From DAITAZ01 sp036824045 (lineage in GTDB: Bacteria > Pseudomonadota > Gammaproteobacteria > Burkholderiales > Rhodocyclaceae), in contig DAITAZ010000024.1 of NCBI GenBank assembly GCA_036824045.1, positions 1 through 58,009 of the forward strand: a stretch of 58,009 bases of DNA. Direction: 5' to 3'. The notes under the pieces were generated by a model, which was not told the origin of the DNA, searched no databases, and saw nothing but the letters and a program-made list of their open reading frames with translations. The position numbers and the translations under genes were made by a program. This document shows positions 17,118 through 25,141 of the stretch, in pieces. Position 1 is the stretch's first letter; each line of letters opens with the position of its first letter.

Positions 17118-17765
17118 ATGAATATTCGGCAAACGCCGGCTGCGGCTGCCACCGAACAACTGGTGTACGTGGTGGATGACGATGAGGCACTGAGGGATTC
17201 GCTGGCTTGGCTCGTGGAATCCAAAGGGTACAGGGTGCGGCAGTTTGAATCCGGCGAAGCGTTTCTGGCAGCCTGGAATCCGGCCATGGCGGGGTGCCTT
17301 GTGCTGGACGTGCGCATGCCGGGAATGTCGGGGCTGGAGCTTTATGAGCGCCTCAACGGCGCGGGGTCGACGCTCCCGGTGATTTTCATAACGGGTCATG
17401 GTGACGTGCCCATGGCGGTATCGGCGCTCAAGCAAGGCGCGGTCGACTTCATCGAGAAGCCTTTCCAGGAAGGAGACATGACCCGGCTGATCGAGCACTG
17501 CATGGCCCTTGACCGGGAGCAGCGCTCGCGGCTTCGGCAGGTCGTGGACGTCCGTCGCCGCCTGGCGCAACTGACTTTGCGCGAGCGGGAGGTCCTCGAC
17601 CTCATCGTGGCAGGCAAGCTCAACAAGCAGATTGCTGATCAGTTGGGCATCAGTATCAAGACGGTTGAAGTCCATCGTGCCCGGGTGATGGAGAAGATGG
17701 AGGCCGGGTCGCTTGCTGAGTTGGTACAGGCAGTGATGGTGGGGGACAGTGCGGCAGCCGGATGA
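17118..17765 (+). CDS. FixJ-family response regulator
   Basis: This 215-residue protein has a receiver domain with the acidic pocket VVDDDE, the phosphorylated aspartate D64 in LVLDVRMPGMSG, and the conserved lysine in EKPF. A LuxR-type helix-turn-helix follows: LTLREREVLDLIVAGKLNKQIA, with ISIKTVEVHRARVMEKM as the recognition part, matching FixJ/TodT-type regulators. It is translationally linked to the kinase gene, with one base between them and AAGAGGG as its ribosome binding site. Targets are unknown; the divergent binding-protein gene is the nearest candidate. The downstream terminator separates it from the cellulose genes. Confidence 0.93.
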   Translation: MNIRQTPAAAATEQLVYVVDDDEALRDSLAWLVESKGYRVRQFESGEAFLAAWNPAMAGCLVLDVRMPGMSGLELYERLNGAGSTLPVIFITGHGDVPMAVSALKQGAVDFIEKPFQEGDMTRLIEHCMALDREQRSRLRQVVDVRRRLAQLTLREREVLDLIVAGKLNKQIADQLGISIKTVEVHRARVMEKMEAGSLAELVQAVMVGDSAAAG

Positions 17766-17870
17766 CTTCCCCCGCCTGACAGTGCCCTGGACCCCGGGTC
17801 CTCCGTCCACTGTCTCCAACATTCCGCAGCGGATCTGCATGCGAAGCTCGTTCGCATCACTGCCAGTATC

Positions 17871-17902
17871 GAAGGGGCTCAACCGAGCCCCTTCTTGCTT
17901 TC
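17871..17902 (+). terminator. Terminator after the response regulator
   Basis: GAAGGGGCTC (17871-17880), loop AACC, and the exact complement (17885-17894) form a 10-bp perfect stem. The following TTGCTTTC is a broken T-rich tail. It lies about 105 bp after the stop. Confidence 0.75.
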
Positions 17903-18349
17903 ACGGTGCTGGCGTTTCGTTCGTTCATCGGCTGCATGAACATCGATTGAGCGAAAAATAGCTGAAATCGCGGGAATAACTCTGCTGACGGCAGCCTGCC
18001 GCCGGATTGCCACCCCGTCGAGTGTCGATCTTCTCCTCTTCGGCCTCGCAACACCTGCTTACCGATTCCTCACTTCTGGCTTCGGCAACGGTCCGTAACT
18101 CGTTGATGTTCCGTTGCTACTTTACGTCCCGAAATGACTCCTGCCTGAGAGTTCCGTTGCCCCCTTGTATTGACGTGGGAAATCCTTATGCTGGCGGAAG
18201 GTGCGGCCGACAAGGCATAACACCTTGATCCCTCAGGGAAAATGATAAAAATAAATTAAGTAGCAAAGCTGATCACGAACAAGAAGGCAACGGAAGTACA
18301 AGCGGTCCGTTGGCTCAGATAACAGCGTGTTTTGTCGGTAGAAATCGGG
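17903..18349. other. Upstream region of the cellulose operon
   Basis: About 450 bp without a gene. An AT-rich patch near 18237-18262 (AATGATAAAAATAAATTAAG) is the likeliest promoter zone for bcsD. I could not identify a -24/-12 element, a c-di-GMP riboswitch or a clear activator palindrome. Confidence 0.4.
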
Positions 18350-18835
18350 ATGAACATGGGATTGCAGACGGAACAACAACTGGAGAAAAGTCTCGCCTAT
18401 TTGGCCGCCCGGCAGTGTCCCCAGCCGTGGCGGGCATTGCTGGCGGCGGTGGGCAAGGAGTTTCGGGAGCGCTTGCCTCTTGAAGATTTGCGTCTGCTGA
18501 TGAGCCGGGTGGGCGCTCAGATGGCGTTGGCGCTTCCGCTGCGGCCCTGCGCTTCCATCGCCGAACTGGAGCGTGCCATCAACGCTCGCTGGCTGGAGGC
18601 AGGGTGGGGATGGGTCGAACTGGACGAGCAGGCAGAATCGTTGATCCTTCGTCACTTCCGGGCACCGGTGGCCGCTGTCCTGGGCGATGAAGAGTCCCTT
18701 TGGGTGCCTGCTCTGCTGGAGGGCTTGTACAGCGAATGGTTCCGCTTTCTTGGTGCGGACGACGTATTGAAGGTGAGCCGGGTGGTCAGCGGGACGGTGA
18801 CGCCGGGGCTCCTGGAGTTTCGCTTGGGCAGGTAG
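18350..18835 (+). CDS. bcsD: Cellulose synthase subunit D
   Basis: This 161-residue protein resembles BcsD (AxCeSD) of acetic acid bacteria, a periplasmic octamer that guides glucan chains during crystallisation. Support is its length, the EQQLEKSLAYLAARQCPQPWRALL N-terminus (quoted region about 20-40 nt into the gene), the region around residues 70-90 starting RPCASIAELE, and its place at the head of a bcs operon. No signal peptide is visible, as in known BcsD. The start is uncertain: ATG at 18350, ATG at 18356 with GGGA before it, or TTG at 18332. BcsD elsewhere usually follows bcsC; here it comes first. Confidence 0.75.
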   Translation: MNMGLQTEQQLEKSLAYLAARQCPQPWRALLAAVGKEFRERLPLEDLRLLMSRVGAQMALALPLRPCASIAELERAINARWLEAGWGWVELDEQAESLILRHFRAPVAAVLGDEESLWVPALLEGLYSEWFRFLGADDVLKVSRVVSGTVTPGLLEFRLGR

Positions 18836-18884
18836 GCCAGGACGGTAGCAATTCAAGCTGGAAATTATGAAAAGGGGGTCGGAA

Positions 18885-19136
18885 ATGGGAGTTTCAGAGG
18901 ACGTACGCAATCTGTTCCGCGAGTTCGGTGGGCACGCCGATCGGTATCGCGAGTTCGGCCCTGTCGGCCAGGCAACTCCGGCGCGGGTGGCGCCGGTGAC
19001 GGACGGGGAGCAGCCACCAGCAACGGTTATTGCGCCACAGCCTGCCCAAGCGCTGGTGCAAGAGGCGGAATCCGCGCCCTTGCCCGCAGGGGCGGGTTCC
19101 TTGAACAGCGTGTTTGCCCGTCTGGCGGGGCGCTGA
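18885..19136 (+). CDS. Small proline/alanine-rich bcs-operon protein (BcsP/BcsO-like)
   Basis: This 83-residue protein has a conserved-looking head (DVRNLFREFGGHADRYREF), a low-complexity Pro/Ala/Gln middle, and a tail SLNSVFARLAGR. The layout (short N-terminal motif, disordered linker, hydrophobic VFxRL end) resembles the accessory BcsP and BcsO proteins of proteobacterial cellulose operons, whose roles are poorly known. I assign the group from this pattern and the location between bcsD and bcsA. The ATG at 18885 follows AGGGGG with good spacing, better than the ATG at 18867. No signal peptide or membrane segment is seen, so it is probably cytosolic. Confidence 0.55.
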   Translation: MGVSEDVRNLFREFGGHADRYREFGPVGQATPARVAPVTDGEQPPATVIAPQPAQALVQEAESAPLPAGAGSLNSVFARLAGR

Positions 19137-19215
19137 CCCGATCCAAAGTTCCTGCTGCCTGCGCCAGCATCCCGGGCGCGGGCAGAAGCATGTGCGTGAC
19201 TCCTGACGAATCCGT

Positions 19216-19265
19216 AAGGAGGGGCCGCGTACGTGGGACTCGGCTCGATTCTCTGTAAAACCTGA
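19216..19265 (+). other. Orphan ribosome binding site with a possible 10-codon leader frame
   Basis: A perfect AAGGAGG (19216-19222) lies 55 bp before the bcsA start and does not serve it. Eleven bases downstream, a GTG at 19233 opens a 10-codon frame encoding MGLGSILCKT that stops at 19265. It could be a leader peptide or simply chance. bcsA has its own GGAGG. Confidence 0.25.
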
Positions 19266-19277
19266 TCCGGAGGCTGA

Positions 19278-21500
19278 ATGAGCCCTCAACCTTCCTCCCC
19301 GCGTCGCGGTGGTCATCGACCGCGACAGCAGCACACCGTACCGGAAAGACTCTCTTCCTACGGAGACCGATTCGCCGCAGCCCCTGTCTGGGGCTATTGG
19401 CTGGTCGGTTTCGCGGTGGTCCTCATCGGGCTATTGCTGTACGTCCTGGTGACCGCGGTCCCGATGGATTTTTATGAGCAGTTGATCTTTGGCCTGACTG
19501 GTCTGGTTGTAGCGATCCTGCTCAGCAAGATTCCCGGGCGTCTGGTTTCGTTGCTCCTGATCTTGCTGTCCACTGCGGTGTCCACCCGCTACCTGTGGTG
19601 GCGTCTGACGGAGACAGCCGGGTTCGATTCGATATTCGAGAGCGTTCTCGGGTACGGCCTGATCGCGGCCGAGGTCTATGCCTTCGTGATCATGTTGCTC
19701 GGCTACTTCCAGACGGCCTGGCCGCTGCGGCGCCGACCCGTGGAAATGCCCGCAGACGTGGCGAGCTGGCCCACCGTGGATGTCTTCATCCCCACCTACA
19801 ACGAGCCGCTGCATGTAGTTCGCCCCACTGTGCTGGCGGCTCTCGCGCTGGATTGGCCGGCGGAGAAGCTGCGGGTGTACGTGCTTGATGACGGCAAACG
19901 GCAGGAGTTCAAGCAGTTCGCCGAAGAGGCGGGGGCAGGGTACTTGACCCGCTCCGACAACAAGCACGCCAAGGCCGGCAACATCAATGCCGCCTTGCGC
20001 AACACCCGGGGTGAGTTCGTCGCGGTGTTCGACTGCGACCATATTCCCACCCGTTCCTTCCTGCAGGTGACCATGGGCCAGTTCCTGCGCGATCGAAACC
20101 TTGGCATCCTGCAGACGCCGCACCACTTCTTCTCCCCAGACCCATTCGAGAAGAATCTGAACACCTTTCGCAAGGTTCCCAATGAAGACGAGCTCTTCTA
20201 TGGGCTGGTGCAGGCCGGGAATGATTTGTGGAACGCGGCGTTCTTCTGCGGTTCCTGTGCAGTAATGCGGCGGGATGCGCTGGAAGAGGTCGGGGGTGTC
20301 GCCACCGACACGCTGACGGAGGATGCGCACACGTCAATCCTGCTCCACAAAGCCGGGTACTCTTCCGCGTACATCGGCATCCCGCAGGCTTCGGGGCTGG
20401 CAACAGAAACGTTGCGCGACCATGTGCGCCAGCGTTCCCGCTGGGCTCGGGGCATGGCGCAGATCTTCCGGATCGACAATCCCATCTTTGCCCGTGGGCT
20501 GACGTTCGCGCAGCGGCTGTGCTACTCCAACGCCATGCTGCACTTCTTCTACGGTCTGCCACGCTTGGTGTTTCTGACGGCGCCGCTGGCTTTCCTGTTC
20601 TTTGGCTCCCACGTGTACAAGGCGACTGCTTTCATGGTCGCCGTGTTTGCGTTGCCACACTTGCTCCACGCCCAGATTGCCGGCTCGCGGCTCAATGGGA
20701 AGTATCGCCATTCGTTCTGGGCCGAGGTGTTTGAAACCACGCTGGCCTGGCACGTCATGCGGGCTGCAATCGTGGGTGTGTTATTCCCGAAGCGGGGTGC
20801 CTTTGTGGTCACGCCCAAGGGTAGCGGGGTGGACAGGGAGTATTTCGATTGGGGTACGTCGATGCCCTTGGTGATCCTGTTCGTGCTGAACATCATCGGA
20901 CTCGTGTTTGGAGTCATCCGGGGCATGTGGTGGAACGCACATGAGCTGGATACGGTGGTGATGAACATGCTCTGGACGTGCTTCAACCTGGTCGTGCTAG
21001 GCGCGGGGCTTGCCGTGGCGCGGGAGGTGCATCAGAGCCGGGCCAACCATCGCGTTGCCGTGCGGCTGCCGGCCGCGCTCACCCTTCACAGTGGTCGGGC
21101 GATTTCCTGCGAAGTCGCCGATTTCTCCGAGGGTGGCGTTTGCCTGCGTACGCCAACCCGCATGCATCTGAATCATGGGGATTCGGTGGTGGTCACCCTG
21201 ATGCGGGGGGAGCGGGAGTTCAGCTTCCCGGCCAAGGTGGCGTTCAGCGAGCAGGATCGCCAGGGCCTGAGCTTCGAGCCGCTGAGTCTTGCCCAACAGC
21301 AGGAGCTGCTCCAATGCACCTTCTCTCGCGCGGACGCTTGGCTCAGGTGGGGGGAAATGAGGCAGAAGGACTCGCCGCTCAGGGGGTTCGGGGAGGTCCT
21401 GAGTGCGAGTGTCCTCGGGGTTCGGTCCCTGTTGCGCTCCATTTTCGGTGGTCGTGAGCGGGATTCTGGCGCTGACCGTACTGCTGCCAGTTCCCGCTGA
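19278..21500 (+). CDS. bcsA: Cellulose synthase catalytic subunit
   Basis: This 740-residue inner-membrane GT2 glycosyltransferase polymerises UDP-glucose and exports the chain. The catalytic set is complete: DDG at 204-206, DCD at 252-254, TED at 347-349 and QRSRW at 385-389. The gating-loop FVVT lies at 509-512. The C-terminal PilZ domain keeps both c-di-GMP motifs, RVAVR (592-596) and DFSEGG (615-620), so activation by c-di-GMP is expected. Four N-terminal and about four central transmembrane helices surround the catalytic domain. The ATG at 19278 follows GGAGGCTGA. It lies upstream of bcsB with a 13-bp gap. Confidence 0.97.
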   Translation: MSPQPSSPRRGGHRPRQQHTVPERLSSYGDRFAAAPVWGYWLVGFAVVLIGLLLYVLVTAVPMDFYEQLIFGLTGLVVAILLSKIPGRLVSLLLILLSTAVSTRYLWWRLTETAGFDSIFESVLGYGLIAAEVYAFVIMLLGYFQTAWPLRRRPVEMPADVASWPTVDVFIPTYNEPLHVVRPTVLAALALDWPAEKLRVYVLDDGKRQEFKQFAEEAGAGYLTRSDNKHAKAGNINAALRNTRGEFVAVFDCDHIPTRSFLQVTMGQFLRDRNLGILQTPHHFFSPDPFEKNLNTFRKVPNEDELFYGLVQAGNDLWNAAFFCGSCAVMRRDALEEVGGVATDTLTEDAHTSILLHKAGYSSAYIGIPQASGLATETLRDHVRQRSRWARGMAQIFRIDNPIFARGLTFAQRLCYSNAMLHFFYGLPRLVFLTAPLAFLFFGSHVYKATAFMVAVFALPHLLHAQIAGSRLNGKYRHSFWAEVFETTLAWHVMRAAIVGVLFPKRGAFVVTPKGSGVDREYFDWGTSMPLVILFVLNIIGLVFGVIRGMWWNAHELDTVVMNMLWTCFNLVVLGAGLAVAREVHQSRANHRVAVRLPAALTLHSGRAISCEVADFSEGGVCLRTPTRMHLNHGDSVVVTLMRGEREFSFPAKVAFSEQDRQGLSFEPLSLAQQQELLQCTFSRADAWLRWGEMRQKDSPLRGFGEVLSASVLGVRSLLRSIFGGRERDSGADRTAASSR

Positions 21501-21513
21501 GGAGATGCACTTC

Positions 21514-23856
21514 ATGAACAGGAAATCCAGTTTCCGCAAAGCATCGGACTGCGGGGTGATTCAGGCCGGAGCACTTGCGATGGCTCTTGCTTTCCCGGTC
21601 GTGTTCTGTGGTGCGGCGCATGCCGCCCAACCGGGCAAAGGCGGGGTTCCCTCGGTACGGTTGGCGCAGGCCGATAGCACCCCGGCTCCGCTGGCGATGC
21701 CCCGGGTTGTGGCGCCCCGCTCGGTCGAGCGTCCCGTGTTCGGTTTTGGTCAGCTTGGTACCGGGGAACCTCTCAAACTGTGGCGCACCAAGGCCATGGT
21801 GGGGCTGCCTTTTTCCATCCGGGCCGACGAGGTGGTCAATGGTGCCCGACTGCGCTTGGTGTACTCCTATTCCGCGCAGGCAGTGCGCAAAGCGGCATTT
21901 CTCAAGGTGGCAGTCAATGGCGAGGAAGTTGCCGCGATCCCGCTGCCCAAGGATCAGGCCGGGGTCAGCCAAACCCAGGACATCGTGTTTGAGCCCCGTC
22001 TGGTAACGGATTACAACCGCCTCAGCATGCAACTGGTAAGCGAGCAGGACGAGTGCTCGGAGATCGGCAAAGGCGCGCCTTTGTTGACGGTGAGCAATTC
22101 GAGCGCGATCGAGCTGCAGTCGCTGCGGATTGGTCTGGCCAATGACCTTGCCCAACTCCCGCTCCCGTTTTTTGACAAGCGGGACAGCCGGCCGCTGACC
22201 CTTCCGTTTGTCCTGGCCGAGCGGCCGGGGAGCGCCACGCTGGAAGCCGCCAGCGTACTGTCTTCTTGGTTCGGAGCGATGGCGGGCTACCGCGGGGCCA
22301 GTTTTCCGACCAGTCTGAATCGACTACCGCAAGGGCATGCAGTGGTATTGGCCACACCTGAAGCGCGGCCGGTCGGCGTTGCGCTGCCTGAGATCAGTGG
22401 GCCTTCCGTGATCTTGCTCAACAACCCCGTCGATGAACAGGGCAAGTTGTTGCTGGTCATGGGCAGGGACGCCCGGGAGTTGCGGGCTGCTGCAGTCAGT
22501 CTGACCACCACCGGTGTTGCTGCGAGTGGTGATACTTCGGCGCTGGAGGCGGTCAAGACAACCCGAACCGTGGCGAACTACGACGCCGCCAATTGGGTGC
22601 CGACGGATCGTCCCGTCAAGCTGGGGGATCTGGCGGCTGCACGGGGGGTGGATTTCAGCGGCAGCAGCGGGGAGCCGATTCGGCTCAACATGCGGGTGCC
22701 CCCGGACATCTTCGCCTGGCGCAGTGAGGGGGTCCCCCTGGATCTCACCTACCGCTTCAACCCGTCCAAGGTGTCGGCCGACACCCACCTGCACGTCACA
22801 GTGAACGGGAGCTACGTCGAAGGGATCCGGTTGCAGCCCCAACATCGTGGTTGGCGGTCATGGTTCCGGGGCGACGAGCCGACGGAAACTCCCCAGGCGC
22901 AGACAGACGGAACGATGATTGCGCACAAGCGGGTGCTCGTGCCTGCCCGCATTTTGACTGGACGGAGCCACTTCAATGTCGAACTGGCTTTCGACACCGA
23001 TCGGGAGATGTCGTGCAGCGAGGGGCTTGTAGGGGCCGCGGGCGGAATTGATCCCGGGTCGACCCTGGATTTCTCCAACTTTCCCCACTATCTGCCGATG
23101 CCAGATCTCGCCGCTTTTGGCAACGCGGGCTATCCCTTTACGCGGGTGGCGGACCTCAGCCAAACGGCCGCGATCTTGCCGGAATCGCCCACCTCGGGCG
23201 ACATCGGAGCGCTGCTCACGCTGATGGGGCGCATGGGGCAATCCACAGGTACCCCGGTAACGGGGCTGGCGGTGAGCACGGCTTCGGAGATCGGAAAGGT
23301 CGCTGACCGGGATCTGCTGCTGATCGGATCGCCAGCTTCCCAACCGTTGCTGAAGGATTGGGCCCGCCACATGACCTACGACGTGGTGAATCCCGATGCC
23401 CGCCCGGGGCTGACCGACCTGTGGGGGCGTTTCGTGGCGTGGCTCAAAGCCTACGGCTCGCCTACCGCCAAAGAAGGCGCCGGTCGCCGCCATCAGATCG
23501 GAGACGCTGCGGTCGTCGGTTTTGAATCACCGCTGCAGAGCGGCAGGTCCGTGGTCGCCGTGGTTGGGAATCGCGAGAGCAATCTCGGACCGGCGCTTGC
23601 GGCCCTGGGAGATCCGGTGCAATTGGCGAACGTCCAAGGCAGTGCGGTGACCGTGGGCGAAGGGGGTGTCAGTCAGTTGAGTGGGGAAACTCACTACTAC
23701 ATCGGTGGCTTGCCCTGGTTCGAGCGTAACGCCTGGTATTTCTCCCGGCATCCTGTGAGGCTCTGGATCGTCGTACTGCTCGGCGGGTTGCTGCTGGCGG
23801 CAGTGCTGCATCGGGGGCTGGCCAATCTCGCTGCTCGCCGGTTGCGGACCGCGTAG
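21514..23856 (+). CDS. bcsB: Cellulose synthase periplasmic subunit
   Basis: This 780-residue protein is the periplasmic BcsB partner of BcsA. A signal peptide ends near FCGAAHA (about residue 33). Carbohydrate-binding and flavodoxin-like domains follow, and a C-terminal membrane anchor (PVRLWIVVLLGGLLLAAVL) docks it onto BcsA. I chose the ATG at 21514, which has GGAG nine bases upstream across the bcsA stop. An ATG at 21505 abuts that site, and the frame is open back into bcsA. The 13-bp distance suggests translational coupling. Cysteine pairs seen in the middle region (for example near EQDECSE and EMSCSEG) match BcsB proteins. Confidence 0.94.
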   Translation: MNRKSSFRKASDCGVIQAGALAMALAFPVVFCGAAHAAQPGKGGVPSVRLAQADSTPAPLAMPRVVAPRSVERPVFGFGQLGTGEPLKLWRTKAMVGLPFSIRADEVVNGARLRLVYSYSAQAVRKAAFLKVAVNGEEVAAIPLPKDQAGVSQTQDIVFEPRLVTDYNRLSMQLVSEQDECSEIGKGAPLLTVSNSSAIELQSLRIGLANDLAQLPLPFFDKRDSRPLTLPFVLAERPGSATLEAASVLSSWFGAMAGYRGASFPTSLNRLPQGHAVVLATPEARPVGVALPEISGPSVILLNNPVDEQGKLLLVMGRDARELRAAAVSLTTTGVAASGDTSALEAVKTTRTVANYDAANWVPTDRPVKLGDLAAARGVDFSGSSGEPIRLNMRVPPDIFAWRSEGVPLDLTYRFNPSKVSADTHLHVTVNGSYVEGIRLQPQHRGWRSWFRGDEPTETPQAQTDGTMIAHKRVLVPARILTGRSHFNVELAFDTDREMSCSEGLVGAAGGIDPGSTLDFSNFPHYLPMPDLAAFGNAGYPFTRVADLSQTAAILPESPTSGDIGALLTLMGRMGQSTGTPVTGLAVSTASEIGKVADRDLLLIGSPASQPLLKDWARHMTYDVVNPDARPGLTDLWGRFVAWLKAYGSPTAKEGAGRRHQIGDAAVVGFESPLQSGRSVVAVVGNRESNLGPALAALGDPVQLANVQGSAVTVGEGGVSQLSGETHYYIGGLPWFERNAWYFSRHPVRLWIVVLLGGLLLAAVLHRGLANLAARRLRTA

Positions 23857-23860
23857 CAGG

Positions 23861-25141
23861 GTGGGGGCGATTGATCGTGCCCGGTTTGTGGTCGCCCTCG
23901 CAGCCCAATGGCTGCGAGGGAGCTTCAAGGGGATGCTGATGGGTGGATTCAGCCTGCTGATGGCTTTGCCGGCGTTCGGCGCAGGAGCGGATTGCGATGC
24001 TTCCTGGCCGCGCTGGCAGGGCTTTGCCGGGCGCTTCATCCAGGCTGACGGCCGGGTGATCAACCAGGACATGGCTGGGCAGGAATCCGTGTCCGAGGCC
24101 CAGGCGTATGCGTTGTTCTTCGCGCTGGTAGCCAATGACCGGCAGGCCTTCGAGCGCCTGTTGGTCTGGACCCGCGACAACCTGGCCGGGGGGGACCTCA
24201 CCGCACGTCTTCCCGCGTGGCGTTGGGGCAAGAAGGAGGACGGTTCATGGGGGGTTCTGGATGACAACAACGCCACCGATGCCGACCTCTGGCTTGCATA
24301 CACGTTGCTCGAGGCTGGTCGCCTGTGGAGTGTGTCGGCTTATTCAGCCCTCGGGCGGTTGTTGATCGACCGGATCAAGAGCAGCTCGGTGGTTGAGTTG
24401 AAGGGAGTGGGGCCGATGCTACTGCCGGGGGCCAAGGGCTTTCGCCCGGAGGACATTCTCAAGGCGTCCGGTCAGCCGGGATTGTGGCGGTTCAATCCCA
24501 GTTATCTGCCCCTCCCTGTCTTGCGACGACTGGCGCAGGAGGACCGCTCAGGGCCCTGGACTCAGATGGCGGGCGCAACGGTGTCCTTGATCCGAGCGGC
24601 TGCGCCGCACGGGGTCGCGCCGGACTGGATCGTGTGGTCCGAGAACGAAGGGTTCCGCACGGATCCCCTTACCGGGGCTGTGGGCAGCTTCGATGCCATC
24701 CGCACGTATCTTTGGGCGGGTATGACCGACCGGGAAGATCCGCTTGGTGGGCAGTTGCTGGGGGCCTTGCGGGGGATGGAGCGGCTGGCAGCCCAAACCG
24801 GGGTGCCGCCCCAGGTTGCCCACGCGGGTTCCGGCGCCGGGGATGGGATAGGGCCGGCCGGGTTCTCTGCAGCCCTGATTCCCTATCTCAAGGTGCGGCG
24901 TCAGTTGCGTCTTTCCACGGCACAGAACCTACGGGTGGTCAGCATCATGGATGACCCGGCGGCAAATCGTGCCAATACCGGTGGGGGAGATAGCCGGCCA
25001 CCGGGGTATTACGACTATGTTCTTGCCCTGTTCGGGCAGGGATGGTTTGAGAACAGATTCAGATTCGACAAACACGGGCGATTGCTACCTGGATGGAGGG
25101 GCTCATGTCAGTCCACAAGAAACGACACATCATTGCGCTGA
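23861..25141 (+). CDS. bcsZ: Cellulose-operon endoglucanase, GH8
   Basis: This protein of up to 426 residues is the periplasmic beta-1,4-glucanase of cellulose operons. The GH8 catalytic acid is E79 in SVSEAQAYALF, and the acidic motif DDNNATDADLWLAY contains the second catalytic carboxylate. An export signal ends near LPAFGAGA. The start is unsure: GTG at 23861 gives the longest form with basic residues before the hydrophobic stretch but a poor ribosome binding site. ATG at 23939 has AAGGGG at the right distance but leaves a very short signal. It trims or releases nascent glucan and is commonly required for orderly fibre formation. Its end overlaps bcsC by 37 bp. Confidence 0.93.
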   Translation: MGAIDRARFVVALAAQWLRGSFKGMLMGGFSLLMALPAFGAGADCDASWPRWQGFAGRFIQADGRVINQDMAGQESVSEAQAYALFFALVANDRQAFERLLVWTRDNLAGGDLTARLPAWRWGKKEDGSWGVLDDNNATDADLWLAYTLLEAGRLWSVSAYSALGRLLIDRIKSSSVVELKGVGPMLLPGAKGFRPEDILKASGQPGLWRFNPSYLPLPVLRRLAQEDRSGPWTQMAGATVSLIRAAAPHGVAPDWIVWSENEGFRTDPLTGAVGSFDAIRTYLWAGMTDREDPLGGQLLGALRGMERLAAQTGVPPQVAHAGSGAGDGIGPAGFSAALIPYLKVRRQLRLSTAQNLRVVSIMDDPAANRANTGGGDSRPPGYYDYVLALFGQGWFENRFRFDKHGRLLPGWRGSCQSTRNDTSLR

